From NCBI GenBank assembly GCA_029719485.1, contig CP120722.1:2666001-2730000 (forward strand): a stretch of 64,000 nt of DNA, given 5' to 3'. The notes under the pieces are model-generated. The model did not search any database and was not told the DNA's origin. It was given only the letters and a program-made list of their open reading frames with translations. Shown here piece by piece: positions 26,842 through 35,917 of the stretch. Every line of letters begins with the position of its first letter. Position 1 is the stretch's first letter. The position numbers and the translations under genes are program-made. Source of the stretch: Kiritimatiellota bacterium B12222 (GTDB taxonomy: Bacteria > Verrucomicrobiota > Kiritimatiellia > SS1-B-03-39 > UBA6053).

Positions 26842-29800
26842 GTGAAACCGATACATCCCTTCAGTTACCTGAAGAGTTGCAGCAAGCCCTCCATCGCTTT
26901 CAACGGAGATGGCGTTTCCTTAACTCCTTGACCTTGATAGGGTTGCTTGCCTTAATTCCTCTGTTTAGTTTTGCTTTGTTGTCTTTTTCTGATCGCATTT
27001 GGGCCACGCCAGCTTGGGTTCGTTTCATTCTGGCGATTCCGGTTCCTCTTTTGATGGTGATCTGTTTGGCGCCGTGGGTGAAGCGGTGGGTAATTGATAA
27101 ACCTGGACCCGCGCGGTTGGCAAAATTTATGGGAAAATTGGATCCAAGGGTAGGGGATCGTTTATTGGGTGCGGTTGAATTGGCTCATGGTGGAAATGAA
27201 TCATGGTCAGGGTCCCCGGCATTACGTCAGGCGGCGATTTTACAAGTGGCGACCCAATTGTCAGCCGTGAGGGCTGAAGAACGTTTCGATTATCGGCGCT
27301 TGCGTATGATTTTGGTGGGAACGGTCAGTATATTTGTAGTGGTGGCGGTTTATTCTTTGATCAAACCCGAAGCGGCTTTTAATTCTTTGCAACGGTGGTT
27401 GAAACCTCATCAATCCATTGAACGCTTTACTTTTGTGCGCTTAACCGGATTTCCTCAACACGTTAATGTACCCCATGGCGAAACTTTTGATCTTACAGGT
27501 CACGTGTCTCATGTTGAAAATGAAGAGGTGAAGGAAGTCCTATCAAAAGTTAATGGAACGGAAAAAGCAGAAGTTTCTTTAAATCAGGGTAAGGTGACGG
27601 TTGCGGTAGAAGGCATGACCCAAGCACGGGAATTGACCTTAGTGGCGGGGGATGCCAAAACAAAAATCGCCATCACCCCCCTTTTACGCCCTGAATTGGT
27701 CGCAATGTCGGCTTCGGTCAAATGGCCTGACTATTTAGGAGAAGCGCTTCAAGAAGTAGTGATGCGTCGACGTCGTTTAGAAGTACCTGAAGGAAGTCAG
27801 GTGTCGATGAAAGGCATGGTTAGTCGTGATTTATTTTCCGTACAAATGGATCAAACTGAAGCGATGTTGATTGAAGGGGCGCGTTTTGAAATGCCGTTTA
27901 TCACGGTGAATACGAATTTAAATCTCGAAGTTGAATGGGTGGATACGGTGGGCTTGCACCCTCGTCAACCTGCTTCAGTTGAGTTAATCGCGAAGGCGGA
28001 TATTCCGCCCTCCGTTTCCATGAGTGGTATGGAATCGGTGGTTGCGGTGTTACAGGACGAGTTTTTGGAATTCGATGTAAGTGCCCGTGATGACTTTGGC
28101 CTCAAAAAAGTGTGGGCACGGTTTAAGCAGCAGGCTGAAGTTGACGGTCCGGCCGAAATGATTGAAGAAATGGAAATGAGCGGAAGCACAGGAACGGAGA
28201 AGTTAGTATTTTCTCCTGAGAGGTTAGGTTACGGGCCTGGTTCCATGATCGAGTTGGTGGCATTGGCTGTGGATGCCTATCCTGACCGTCAACCCAGTGA
28301 GAGTGCTCGTTTCCGAATTCTCGTATTGAGTAAAGAAGATCACGCCAAGATTTTGCTCCAACAAATGGATCGTATATTGGCAGAATTGGATGAAGCCATT
28401 CGACAGGAATCGTTGGCTTTGGAAGCGAATAAAAATACGGCAGAGCGGGATCCTCAAGATTTAGCAGATGACTCTACCTCGGAAATATTATTGGATCGTG
28501 CCTTGGATGAATTGGCTCGGGCTGAGCAACTGATGGAAACGCATCGTCAGCTGGAATCCTTGGTGGGTGAAGCCACCAAAAACGATCAAATCAAAGACGA
28601 GCAAATTGCAGATTGGGCAAAAATTGCTGAAAATTTGAAGAACAAAGCGTTGCCTGCAATGTCCGATGCGGCGGAGGCCTTAAAGAATGCGAGTGAAGCC
28701 AAAGGAGGAGATCGTGAACCTGCTGATCCTTCTGCTTCTACAAACCCGGAAGACGAGAGTGTCGCTGCTGACCCGTCTGCTCCGTCTGATCCCTCTGATC
28801 CCTCTGATCCATCTAGGTCTGCTGATTCAACAGAGTCCTCTTCAGCTGGTTCGCCCTCCGCCTCTGGTGGGGATACGATTATTCAGGAACAGGTTCCCGG
28901 TTCAGAAACTGAACGCAAGAAGCAGCTGGAACAAGCCATTGAAAAACAACAGGAAGCGTTGGAGGCGATGAAGCAGGGGGAAGATGATTTAAATGAATCC
29001 ATTGTGAATTCGTTGTCTGAAAGCTTCATCAATCGCTTTAAAGTACTGGCGCAAAAACAACGAGAGGTTCGCGATTCATTGAATACAATTTTGCCGAAAA
29101 CCATTGGGTTGACGACGGATCAGTTACCGCTAGCCTTGAAAACGCAGATTGTGGAAAATGCGGAAATTCAGGAGGGTATTTACCGGGAAAGCCGTTACAT
29201 TTTTGATGATTTGGAAGGCTTTTACAGACGGACACAGGCCCAGGAATTGCGACAGGTCACCCAGGACATGAAAGCGGAAGAATATACCGTTCGTTTGCCC
29301 GCGTTGCAGGAACTCATTGAGAACAATACCTTGGGACGTACCACGGTGGAAGCGACAGAATGGAATCGTTTATTCCTGTTGTGGGCGGATATGCTCACTG
29401 AAGAGGAAGATCCCAGCGGTCAAGGCGGTGGCGGGGGCGGAGGAGACGAAGAAGGCGAAAGCTTGGAAACCATGATTGCGCTGATTCGTGGACGGGAACA
29501 ACAAGAAAAATTACGCCGCCATACACGCGCATTGAATGAGAGTTACGCGGAGAATAAAAATTTTGATCGTGATGCTGTGGTATTATCCGATCGCCAATAT
29601 GAATTGGCACACAGTTTGCAACCGCTCGAAAATCGAGTCGTAAAAAATGAAACCAAACAATTACTCAGCATGGCTTCTGGTGAAATGATGAATGTGGGCG
29701 TGCAACTGCGCCAGTCTAATACAGGCCAAGAAAGCATTGCCACGCAAACGTTGATTATCGAAATGTTGGCGAAGGCTCTGGATCAAAGTATGGGTGATCA

Positions 29801-30095
29801 ACCTCCGCCGAGTGACGGTGAGGGGCCGGAACAGAATTCTGCTGCAATGATGCAGGCGATCATGCAAATGATGCAAGCGGGGTCCGCGCAGGGACAACCC
29901 GGTCTCAATGGAGGCGAAGGGTCAACAGGCTTTGGTGATCCGGGTGGAGGTGATATTTCTGGTTCAGCCTCGGGTACACAAGCTGGCGGCAAAGCGTCGC
30001 AGCGTGCGGGATCGAGTGATCCCGGGAATTGGCCGGGTCGTTATCGTGGTATGATGGATCGGTATTTTGAAGCTATTGAAGAAGGAGGGGAATAA
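26838..30095 (+). CDS. Large DUF4175-like membrane protein with coiled coil and low-complexity regions
   Basis: 1085 residues. Three transmembrane segments lie at about 28-50, 60-82 and 155-178, followed by RWLKPHQSIERFTFVRL and beta-rich domains, as in DUF4175 proteins. From about 500 onward it is mainly helical and charged, with a Ser/Asp/Pro linker of repeated SDP units, a likely coiled coil (EQAIEKQQEALEAMKQGEDD) and a Gly-rich end. The ATG at 26838 overlaps the preceding stop codon (ATGA), so it is preferred over an upstream TTG. It may tether the MoxR/VWA complex to the envelope. The function is unknown. Confidence 0.78.
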   Translation: MSETDTSLQLPEELQQALHRFQRRWRFLNSLTLIGLLALIPLFSFALLSFSDRIWATPAWVRFILAIPVPLLMVICLAPWVKRWVIDKPGPARLAKFMGKLDPRVGDRLLGAVELAHGGNESWSGSPALRQAAILQVATQLSAVRAEERFDYRRLRMILVGTVSIFVVVAVYSLIKPEAAFNSLQRWLKPHQSIERFTFVRLTGFPQHVNVPHGETFDLTGHVSHVENEEVKEVLSKVNGTEKAEVSLNQGKVTVAVEGMTQARELTLVAGDAKTKIAITPLLRPELVAMSASVKWPDYLGEALQEVVMRRRRLEVPEGSQVSMKGMVSRDLFSVQMDQTEAMLIEGARFEMPFITVNTNLNLEVEWVDTVGLHPRQPASVELIAKADIPPSVSMSGMESVVAVLQDEFLEFDVSARDDFGLKKVWARFKQQAEVDGPAEMIEEMEMSGSTGTEKLVFSPERLGYGPGSMIELVALAVDAYPDRQPSESARFRILVLSKEDHAKILLQQMDRILAELDEAIRQESLALEANKNTAERDPQDLADDSTSEILLDRALDELARAEQLMETHRQLESLVGEATKNDQIKDEQIADWAKIAENLKNKALPAMSDAAEALKNASEAKGGDREPADPSASTNPEDESVAADPSAPSDPSDPSDPSRSADSTESSSAGSPSASGGDTIIQEQVPGSETERKKQLEQAIEKQQEALEAMKQGEDDLNESIVNSLSESFINRFKVLAQKQREVRDSLNTILPKTIGLTTDQLPLALKTQIVENAEIQEGIYRESRYIFDDLEGFYRRTQAQELRQVTQDMKAEEYTVRLPALQELIENNTLGRTTVEATEWNRLFLLWADMLTEEEDPSGQGGGGGGGDEEGESLETMIALIRGREQQEKLRRHTRALNESYAENKNFDRDAVVLSDRQYELAHSLQPLENRVVKNETKQLLSMASGEMMNVGVQLRQSNTGQESIATQTLIIEMLAKALDQSMGDQPPPSDGEGPEQNSAAMMQAIMQMMQAGSAQGQPGLNGGEGSTGFGDPGGGDISGSASGTQAGGKASQRAGSSDPGNWPGRYRGMMDRYFEAIEEGGE
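28785..28816 (+). repeat. Short 9-bp in-frame tandem repeat in the DUF4175-like gene
   Basis: About three and a half copies of TCTGATCCC encode SDP-SDP-SDP-S in the low-complexity linker. The period is a multiple of three, so copy-number change would keep the frame. Confidence 0.75.
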
Positions 30096-30096
30096 T

Positions 30097-31089
30097 ATGA
30101 AAAAGACCTTCGTGTGTTTAATGATGATGTGGCTGTCGCCTTTGTGGGCACAAAATCCACTTTCCGGTTTGCAGATTGGACGGGAGATTCCTTCTGAGTT
30201 AGAAGCGTTTTATAAAGATGGCTTAGCCTATTTGGCGGTGACGCAAACGAGTCAAGGTAGTTGGGCGGATAATATGGGACAACAACCCGGTGTCGTCGGT
30301 ATTACCTTGTTGGCTTTTTTGGCGAGTGGAGAAGATCCGAACTATGGTCCTTACAGAGATGTGATTAAAAAAGGGGCGCAATACATTCTGACTCAACAAA
30401 ATGATGACACAGGATACATTGGAAATTCCATGTATAATCATGGCTTTGCGACTTTGGCTTTGGCTGAGCTCTACGGACATTTGCAGGAACCTGATGTGGG
30501 ACCGGCCTTGCAAAAAGCCGTTGAGTTAATTTTAGAATCACAAGAACAAAATCCATTGGGTGCCTGGCGATATACCCCCATATCAAAGGATGCGGATACC
30601 ACCGTTTCGGGAGCGCAAATGGTCGCGCTCTATGCTGCTAAAAATGCGGGGTTACATGTACCCGAAAAAGCATTTGAACGAGGTCTGGACTATTATAAAA
30701 CCATGACCACTCGGGATGGAGGCGTCGGATATAGTGGACGTTCTAACAGTGGAAATACGGTAAGAACCGCGATCAGTTCTTTGGTATTTAGTCTTTATGA
30801 TGATTATGAATCAGAAACGTCTCGGCGAAATTTTATGTATGTACGCTCGCATAAAAATGAAAACAATGGATCTTATCCCTATTACCAATTCTATTATTTA
30901 TCGCAGGCGCTGTTTCAAGGTGACATGAGCGAATGGCAGTTGTGGAATCAGAAAATGATTCGGGTTTTTGATGCCACCCAAGCACAGGATGGTTCTTGGA
31001 ACGGTCCACGTGGCACCACCTTTTCAACCGCAAGTGCCTTGTTGGCGATGGCATTGAATTACCGACTCATGCCGATCTATGAACGTTAA
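30097..31089 (+). CDS. Exported alpha-toroid protein (prenyltransferase/squalene-oxidase repeat type)
   Basis: 330 residues with a signal peptide (KKTFVCLMMMWLSPLWAQ). Repeated helical pairs, such as GLAYLAVTQTSQGSWADN, GAQYILTQQNDDTGYIG and RVFDATQAQDGSWNG, are the QW-type motifs of the alpha/alpha toroid seen in terpene cyclases and in the thioester domain of alpha-2-macroglobulin. No DxDD or similar cyclase acid is evident, so it is probably a non-enzymatic scaffold in the periplasm. The ATG at 30097 has a strong GGAGGGG site. Proteins of this kind are common in planctomycetes and verrucomicrobia next to MoxR/VWA genes. Confidence 0.8.
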   Translation: MKKTFVCLMMMWLSPLWAQNPLSGLQIGREIPSELEAFYKDGLAYLAVTQTSQGSWADNMGQQPGVVGITLLAFLASGEDPNYGPYRDVIKKGAQYILTQQNDDTGYIGNSMYNHGFATLALAELYGHLQEPDVGPALQKAVELILESQEQNPLGAWRYTPISKDADTTVSGAQMVALYAAKNAGLHVPEKAFERGLDYYKTMTTRDGGVGYSGRSNSGNTVRTAISSLVFSLYDDYESETSRRNFMYVRSHKNENNGSYPYYQFYYLSQALFQGDMSEWQLWNQKMIRVFDATQAQDGSWNGPRGTTFSTASALLAMALNYRLMPIYER

Positions 31090-32365
31090 ACAATTCAACA
31101 TAGCTCTACTTTTGTTATGGAGTGCTGTGAGCCTTTTCAGGCCCCTCCTGGCGGAGCAGGAAGGAGAGTTGATCCTCAAAGAGGGTAGTCACTTCCAAGG
31201 AAAGATTACTGCGATCTCTACTGAGAGTCTGCGTTTTTCCAGTTATTGGATGGAGAACGCTGTTGAGATTCCGCTTGATCACTTGTCCAAATATCACAAC
31301 GCCATCGAAATGGTGAATGTACAAAAAGAGGGTCTACTGGTCGAGTTGCATAATGGGGATGTGTTGTGGTCAAAAACGATTGAGCTGACGCCACAAGGGT
31401 TCTCTCTCGAGCCGGTTTGGGGCCATCCAGTGGTCCTACCTCGGGCTGGGGTGAAATCACTACTTTATCTGAGCAACCAAAATGTATTGTATGATGGTCC
31501 CCCTACAGGAGAGGGTGATTTATTTCGGGGAGGAAATGCATGGTCATCAGAGGCTGTAATCATCCCTGAGAAATTTCGTTTGGAAACGATGATCAAAACG
31601 GGAAGTGGCAAAGAGGGGATTCAAGTGACACTTTTTCAGAATCGGAGAGATGCTCAACAACGGAATCAACGTTTGGTACTTGAGTTTTCAGGTAATCATA
31701 TCTCCTGTGCTTGGTTTGAAGAAGAAAAAGAAAATCGCTTCAGGGTCAAAAACTGGCGAAAAGATTTTCCTGACCGTCCTTTGAATTTAAATGTGAGGCT
31801 TTTCGGAGATCAGATTAAAAAAGAATTTCAATTATACATTAATGGGGAATTATTTCATGAGTGGCGCTATGGTGGGCTCGATAAAGATGATGACATTTCT
31901 GCACCGATGCAAATTAGATTTCATAATGGGGTAGGGGTCGTGAACGTGGTTTCGCTGCGTTTGTTTCAGTGGGATGGAGAGGGGATAAATGAAGAACAGG
32001 ACACTGTGGCCGTAGATGATAACATTTTGCTTGATGATGGTCGGCGTTTTTCAGGAACCTTACAGCATTTGAACCGGGGAACACTTGTTTTTAAGGAGAA
32101 TTCCTCCTCTGAACTTATGACCTTTGAAGAGGAAAATATTTCTGAAATTCATTTGCCGACGAAAGACGCTAAAGATGTCACTACAGAACCCATCAATACT
32201 GTTCTGGTCGAAACCCAGAACATCATTGATCGACTTCATTTACAGGTTGATCGTGTAGAAGCAGATAAGTTATATGGCAGAGGGGTAAGTGCGGGTATCC
32301 ACTACGAAATAGAACTTCCTGTGAAGGCGATCCGAAGTCTTTCTTTTGAGGAAACGACTCCATGA
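31079..32365 (+). CDS. Secreted protein of unknown function (paralogue of the next gene)
   Basis: 428 residues, signal peptide at about 1-25. The start overlaps the previous gene by 11 bases. Two short beta modules of the form ELILKEGSHFQGKITAIS and ILLDDGRRFSGTLQHLN flank a central beta-rich domain that follows NVLYDGPPTGEGD and looks concanavalin/LamG-like (LETMIKTGSGKEGIQVTLFQ, QLYINGELFHEWRYGG). The same order of parts occurs in the next gene. I do not recognise a named family. Confidence 0.7.
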   Translation: MNVKQFNIALLLLWSAVSLFRPLLAEQEGELILKEGSHFQGKITAISTESLRFSSYWMENAVEIPLDHLSKYHNAIEMVNVQKEGLLVELHNGDVLWSKTIELTPQGFSLEPVWGHPVVLPRAGVKSLLYLSNQNVLYDGPPTGEGDLFRGGNAWSSEAVIIPEKFRLETMIKTGSGKEGIQVTLFQNRRDAQQRNQRLVLEFSGNHISCAWFEEEKENRFRVKNWRKDFPDRPLNLNVRLFGDQIKKEFQLYINGELFHEWRYGGLDKDDDISAPMQIRFHNGVGVVNVVSLRLFQWDGEGINEEQDTVAVDDNILLDDGRRFSGTLQHLNRGTLVFKENSSSELMTFEEENISEIHLPTKDAKDVTTEPINTVLVETQNIIDRLHLQVDRVEADKLYGRGVSAGIHYEIELPVKAIRSLSFEETTP

Positions 32366-33744
32366 AACAGCGGAAGATCTTGTTGTGGTTATGTGTCGTT
32401 TTCTGGTCTTTGACTTCATTCGCGGGCGAAGCTTGTGAGGTGTGGCTTTTAAATGGAGACCGGATTATAGGGGAATATTTGGGACAAGAAGGTTCTTTTG
32501 CTTTGATTCAGCTTCCTTGGCAAGAGGAACAAATTCGGGTGCATGGAAAATATATTCATTCGATTGATTTCAAAGCGAAATCTCGCATCTTGTCCGGGGA
32601 ATGGATGTTTGAATTTAATGGTAATGAGCGAATCAACGGACGCCTGATTGAGGCGGAGGCTGAGCGATTAGTGCTCAAAACACAATGGGCGCAATCCTTA
32701 GAACTTATGCCGGAATTTATTAAAAAGATCACACCTGCCATTCCTCAAAATCTGGTGTTATATGATGGTCCTGGGAATCCAAAGACATGGCGCTTTAAAA
32801 GTCAAAATCTTGATCCTTTTGGATCGAGTGTAACTCTTGACGGGGGAACGGTGTCGGAGAGTATAGAAGGATGGCTGGTTCAAAATCAGATTGCGATGAT
32901 GACAAATTTACCACGAATGCATGGGAGTTTCGGCATGCAGTTTCGGTTTTCGTTTCATGACAATGCTTTGGGGTCTACTTTTGCACTTTCGCTTGAGGAT
33001 CTGCCCACGGTGGATCTTGTAGATACGCGTAAGACGGAGACGTTGCTGTTTCGGATAGAACAAGGCATGGTTTCCTTTGTTCGTGGTGGTCGGAATCTTC
33101 GTTTTATGAGAGGAGGACTGCAATCAGAAACCCAAGTTCCCCTGAAAAGAGGGGAAGATTTGTTATTAGAACTTTTGTTTGATGCTCAACATAATCTTTA
33201 CCATGCCAAAGTGGATGGTCGGGTTGTCGAAAGTTGGGGGAATGCATCCCTTCCTCCAAACACAGACACTTTTGTCCCCGAATTGATGATAGAAAGTGCT
33301 GCGGGGAATCCAAAATTATTGGTCAAAGAAATTCTTCTTTATCGTTTTGAGGGAACCTTGGCGAATGACACGAATGCTCTTCCTGAGGAGGGAGAACTCC
33401 TGCTATTTAAAAATGGAGATGTTTTGAAAGGAGAGTGGCAAGGTATCGATGATGATGACCAGTGGCTTTTTCAAATGACGGGAATGAATGAACCCTTAGC
33501 TGTAGAGGGAGATCGCGTGTGGGGATGGCAAAATGATGACAGAAATAAACCGGAAATCCGTATACGTTCTTCTCATGTTCACGTGCTGTTAAATGGTCGT
33601 TCTGAAAGCTTTATTGCAGAGCTGATCGGTAGTGAGCCCACGGGGTTGCGTTTCAAACGGGAAGGGTGGGTAGAAGACTTTTTGATTCCCTACTCGCAAT
33701 TGGAACAAGTGAAATTCAATCCTAGAATTGAAAAGCGTTTTTAG
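32362..33744 (+). CDS. Secreted protein of unknown function (paralogue of the previous gene)
   Basis: 460 residues with a signal peptide ending near FAGEA. It repeats the layout of its neighbour: an N-terminal module WLLNGDRIIGEYLGQEG, a second FNGNERINGRLIEAEAE, then LVLYDGPGNPKTW, a beta-rich middle domain and a C-terminal LLFKNGDVLKGEWQGID module. The modules look like small SH3-like barrels. It overlaps its upstream neighbour by four bases and the convergent flavoprotein gene by four bases. It is the last gene of the MoxR operon; function unknown. Confidence 0.7.
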   Translation: MKQRKILLWLCVVFWSLTSFAGEACEVWLLNGDRIIGEYLGQEGSFALIQLPWQEEQIRVHGKYIHSIDFKAKSRILSGEWMFEFNGNERINGRLIEAEAERLVLKTQWAQSLELMPEFIKKITPAIPQNLVLYDGPGNPKTWRFKSQNLDPFGSSVTLDGGTVSESIEGWLVQNQIAMMTNLPRMHGSFGMQFRFSFHDNALGSTFALSLEDLPTVDLVDTRKTETLLFRIEQGMVSFVRGGRNLRFMRGGLQSETQVPLKRGEDLLLELLFDAQHNLYHAKVDGRVVESWGNASLPPNTDTFVPELMIESAAGNPKLLVKEILLYRFEGTLANDTNALPEEGELLLFKNGDVLKGEWQGIDDDDQWLFQMTGMNEPLAVEGDRVWGWQNDDRNKPEIRIRSSHVHVLLNGRSESFIAELIGSEPTGLRFKREGWVEDFLIPYSQLEQVKFNPRIEKRF

Positions 33745-34739
33745 CTGATTGTATTGATGAGCTTTTGGGCGGCATCTTGACCCGAAAGCATGGCGCTTTC
33801 GATGCGGGGAGGAAGGTTTTGAGAACACTGCGCCTCTCCAGCCGAAAAACCGTCACCCGCCAGAAGCGTACCATTGTTCAAGGTCATAGAGGGCTGGGTT
33901 ATGCGGTTTTTAGGCGTAGCGAATTTCCAACCATGAATTTGTACTTGGGTTATGGGCGCGGGTACTTCAGCTTGTAAGGACGCACGAATGAGAGATGCTG
34001 CCGTGAGACGATTTCGATTGTACCACTCTGAACTAAAACTCGCTTTGCAGTGTGCGACCAGAGTGTGGCTGGTTGAGATTCCTTTTTGATATTGGTCGAT
34101 CACCGTTTCTAGAATGCCGGATTTAATTCTGATTAATCCATTACCTAAGAGACCTGTAGGTCCTTCGGTTTGGGCCAAAAGCGTAAGGCAAGGGTCGTAA
34201 GTGACTTGAGCGAGGGTTTGTGCTTCACTATCTGTCAAAGACAGATTTGACCCATAGGCTAGCTCCAAAAATTGAGGCAAGGGGATGGTGCTGATAAGGT
34301 AATCTGCGACGAAGGTTTTGGCCGTATCTGAAGTTGCACACCATCCCCGTTCTGTTTTTTCAAGATGTTGAATGCGCTGGGAGTGGTGTATAGTGAGGTC
34401 TTGAGCCAAGGCTTTGGCAAAGGCATTCATACCTAACAGGGGACGGGTTCGAAAAAGTTTAGGGTCGAGATGCGATGGCATCCACGGGTCCATCAAGTCC
34501 CAGGCCTTCCAATTTTTCAACAGGGCAATCAGTTGCGCATTACGAAAGGTTGCAAATTGGGCGCCATGATCCCAGCGTCCGGTGATACGATCCCGATCAC
34601 CCGCCCAACGGGTGGCTACTCTTCCCCCCACGCCACGACTTTTTTCAACAATGTTGACATGGACGCCATGATCTTGAAGGCATTTCGCCGCGGTTAATCC
34701 GGATACACCGGCTCCGAGAATAAGTACTGAAGTGTTCAT
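33741..34739 (-). CDS. FAD-dependent oxidoreductase, renalase/amine oxidase-like
   Basis: 332 residues. The dinucleotide-binding motif VLILGAGVSGLTAAKCL is at residues 5-21, followed by EKSRGVGGRVATRW, the flavin-contacting motif of the renalase-like NAD(P)/FAD-dependent group. DHGAQFATFRN and a C-terminal LLAGDGFSAGEA complete the pattern. Bacterial renalase relatives oxidise isomeric forms of dihydronicotinamides, but the substrate here is not shown. The stop codon shares four bases with the stop of the convergent upstream operon. It follows lptF on the same strand and may be co-transcribed with it. Confidence 0.82.
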   Translation of the reverse strand: MNTSVLILGAGVSGLTAAKCLQDHGVHVNIVEKSRGVGGRVATRWAGDRDRITGRWDHGAQFATFRNAQLIALLKNWKAWDLMDPWMPSHLDPKLFRTRPLLGMNAFAKALAQDLTIHHSQRIQHLEKTERGWCATSDTAKTFVADYLISTIPLPQFLELAYGSNLSLTDSEAQTLAQVTYDPCLTLLAQTEGPTGLLGNGLIRIKSGILETVIDQYQKGISTSHTLVAHCKASFSSEWYNRNRLTAASLIRASLQAEVPAPITQVQIHGWKFATPKNRITQPSMTLNNGTLLAGDGFSAGEAQCSQNLPPRIESAMLSGQDAAQKLINTIS

Positions 34740-34742
34740 GTC

Positions 34743-34783
34743 TAAGGTTCGCGCTGTGCGCTAAAACCTTACCGTTTTTTTTT
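34743..34783 (+). terminator. Plus-strand intrinsic terminator at the 5' end of the flavoprotein gene
   Basis: TAAGGTT (34743-34749) pairs with AACCTTA (34765-34771), and GCGC pairs with GCGC inside, around a TGT loop. Three bases later comes a run of nine T residues. The T-run is on the plus strand, so it would stop transcripts from the MoxR operon after they have crossed the whole flavoprotein gene in antisense. On the minus strand the same site has no T-tract. Confidence 0.7.
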
Positions 34784-34789
34784 AGAACA

Positions 34790-35911
34790 TCAGGGAATGC
34801 GTCGAATAAGCAAGATTCCACCGATTTGGGTAATCAAAATGGGGATCCAAATAATGTAATCAGGAAAGAGCCAAGGGAAGTCACGCAAACTGTCCGCGGC
34901 GACAATGAAAGCATAAAAAGCGATAACAATTCCCAGTCCAATAGGGATACCTAGATTGGATTCTTTTCGTTTAGAGGTCATGCCTAAAGGAATACCCACC
35001 AAGGTGAAACTGAGGCAAGCCATACTCAATCCAATGCGTTTGTGATATTCGACCAAAGCCTTCATTCTGTTTTTTTCCTGACGAAGCGGATCGAGTTTTT
35101 CGAACACCTCTTCTGGATTCATGATAGCGTTGGTTAACTGTTTTCCCCGCATATCTTTGATGCTGCGGGAAATACGGTTTTTGTCCATGAGCTCCTGATA
35201 ACTGACATCAAATTCATAGGTTTCCATATCGATGATACGGGCCATGGTCAGATCGGATGGGTTTTCGGCATCAGGGTGTTGTACTTGAACTTGATTCAGC
35301 TTTACCCGCATCAATTTATCTTCAGGATAGAGGTTAATCTCTCCGTCTTGTGCCCGAATGGTTTGTACAGTTTGCCCCTCTTCATTGAGTTCGTAAACCT
35401 CTACATCATTGAGGAAATGACCATTTTTCTCGGTGACATAAATTTCCAAACTGGGGAAACGTACGAAACGTCCTTCATCGAGCAGATCCACGGGATCCAG
35501 TTCTCCGATATTGGCTAAGGCTTTTCTCCGGGCAAAGCGGCTTTCTGGAGCAATTTCGTATTGAATGAGCAACGAGGCCAATGAAAGCAGGGTGCCTCCT
35601 AAGACCACCGGCGAGATGATTTGCCAGGTACTGAGCCCCCCTGAACGCATGGCTGTAAATTCGCCATCTATAGACAGTCTACCAAATAGCAATAAGGTCG
35701 AGACCACGGTGCTGATGGGAATACTGAAGGTGAGAATATAGGGGACATTTAGGGTGAAGATCAAAATCAGAATACCACCCGGAACCCCTTGTGCGACGTA
35801 ATCCAATCCCCGCATAATTGCGCCCAAATAGAGCACCAAAGTGATGACCGAAAGGGCCATCAGGAAATTCACCAGATAGTCCCGGAGAATATAGCGGTGG
35901 ATGGTTTGCAT
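34790..35911 (-). CDS. LptF/LptG family permease (YjgP/YjgQ)
   Basis: 373 residues. Three transmembrane helices near residues 10-100, a periplasmic beta-jellyroll domain at about 130-260 (VYELNEEGQTVQTIRAQDGEINL), and three helices at the C-terminus. This is the LptF/G layout. The proteins form the membrane part of the LPS-extracting ABC transporter with LptB. Only one permease gene is here, so its partner must lie elsewhere. It starts six bases after the folD stop codon. The FTAMRSGGLS segment is conserved in the family. Confidence 0.9.
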   Translation of the reverse strand: MQTIHRYILRDYLVNFLMALSVITLVLYLGAIMRGLDYVAQGVPGGILILIFTLNVPYILTFSIPISTVVSTLLLFGRLSIDGEFTAMRSGGLSTWQIISPVVLGGTLLSLASLLIQYEIAPESRFARRKALANIGELDPVDLLDEGRFVRFPSLEIYVTEKNGHFLNDVEVYELNEEGQTVQTIRAQDGEINLYPEDKLMRVKLNQVQVQHPDAENPSDLTMARIIDMETYEFDVSYQELMDKNRISRSIKDMRGKQLTNAIMNPEEVFEKLDPLRQEKNRMKALVEYHKRIGLSMACLSFTLVGIPLGMTSKRKESNLGIPIGLGIVIAFYAFIVAADSLRDFPWLFPDYIIWIPILITQIGGILLIRRIP

Positions 35912-35917
35912 ATGTGA

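Noticed and set aside
28785..28816. 9-bp repeats as a possible CRISPR or mobile-element trace
   Set aside because: They are coding, in frame, without spacers, and encode a Ser/Asp/Pro linker.
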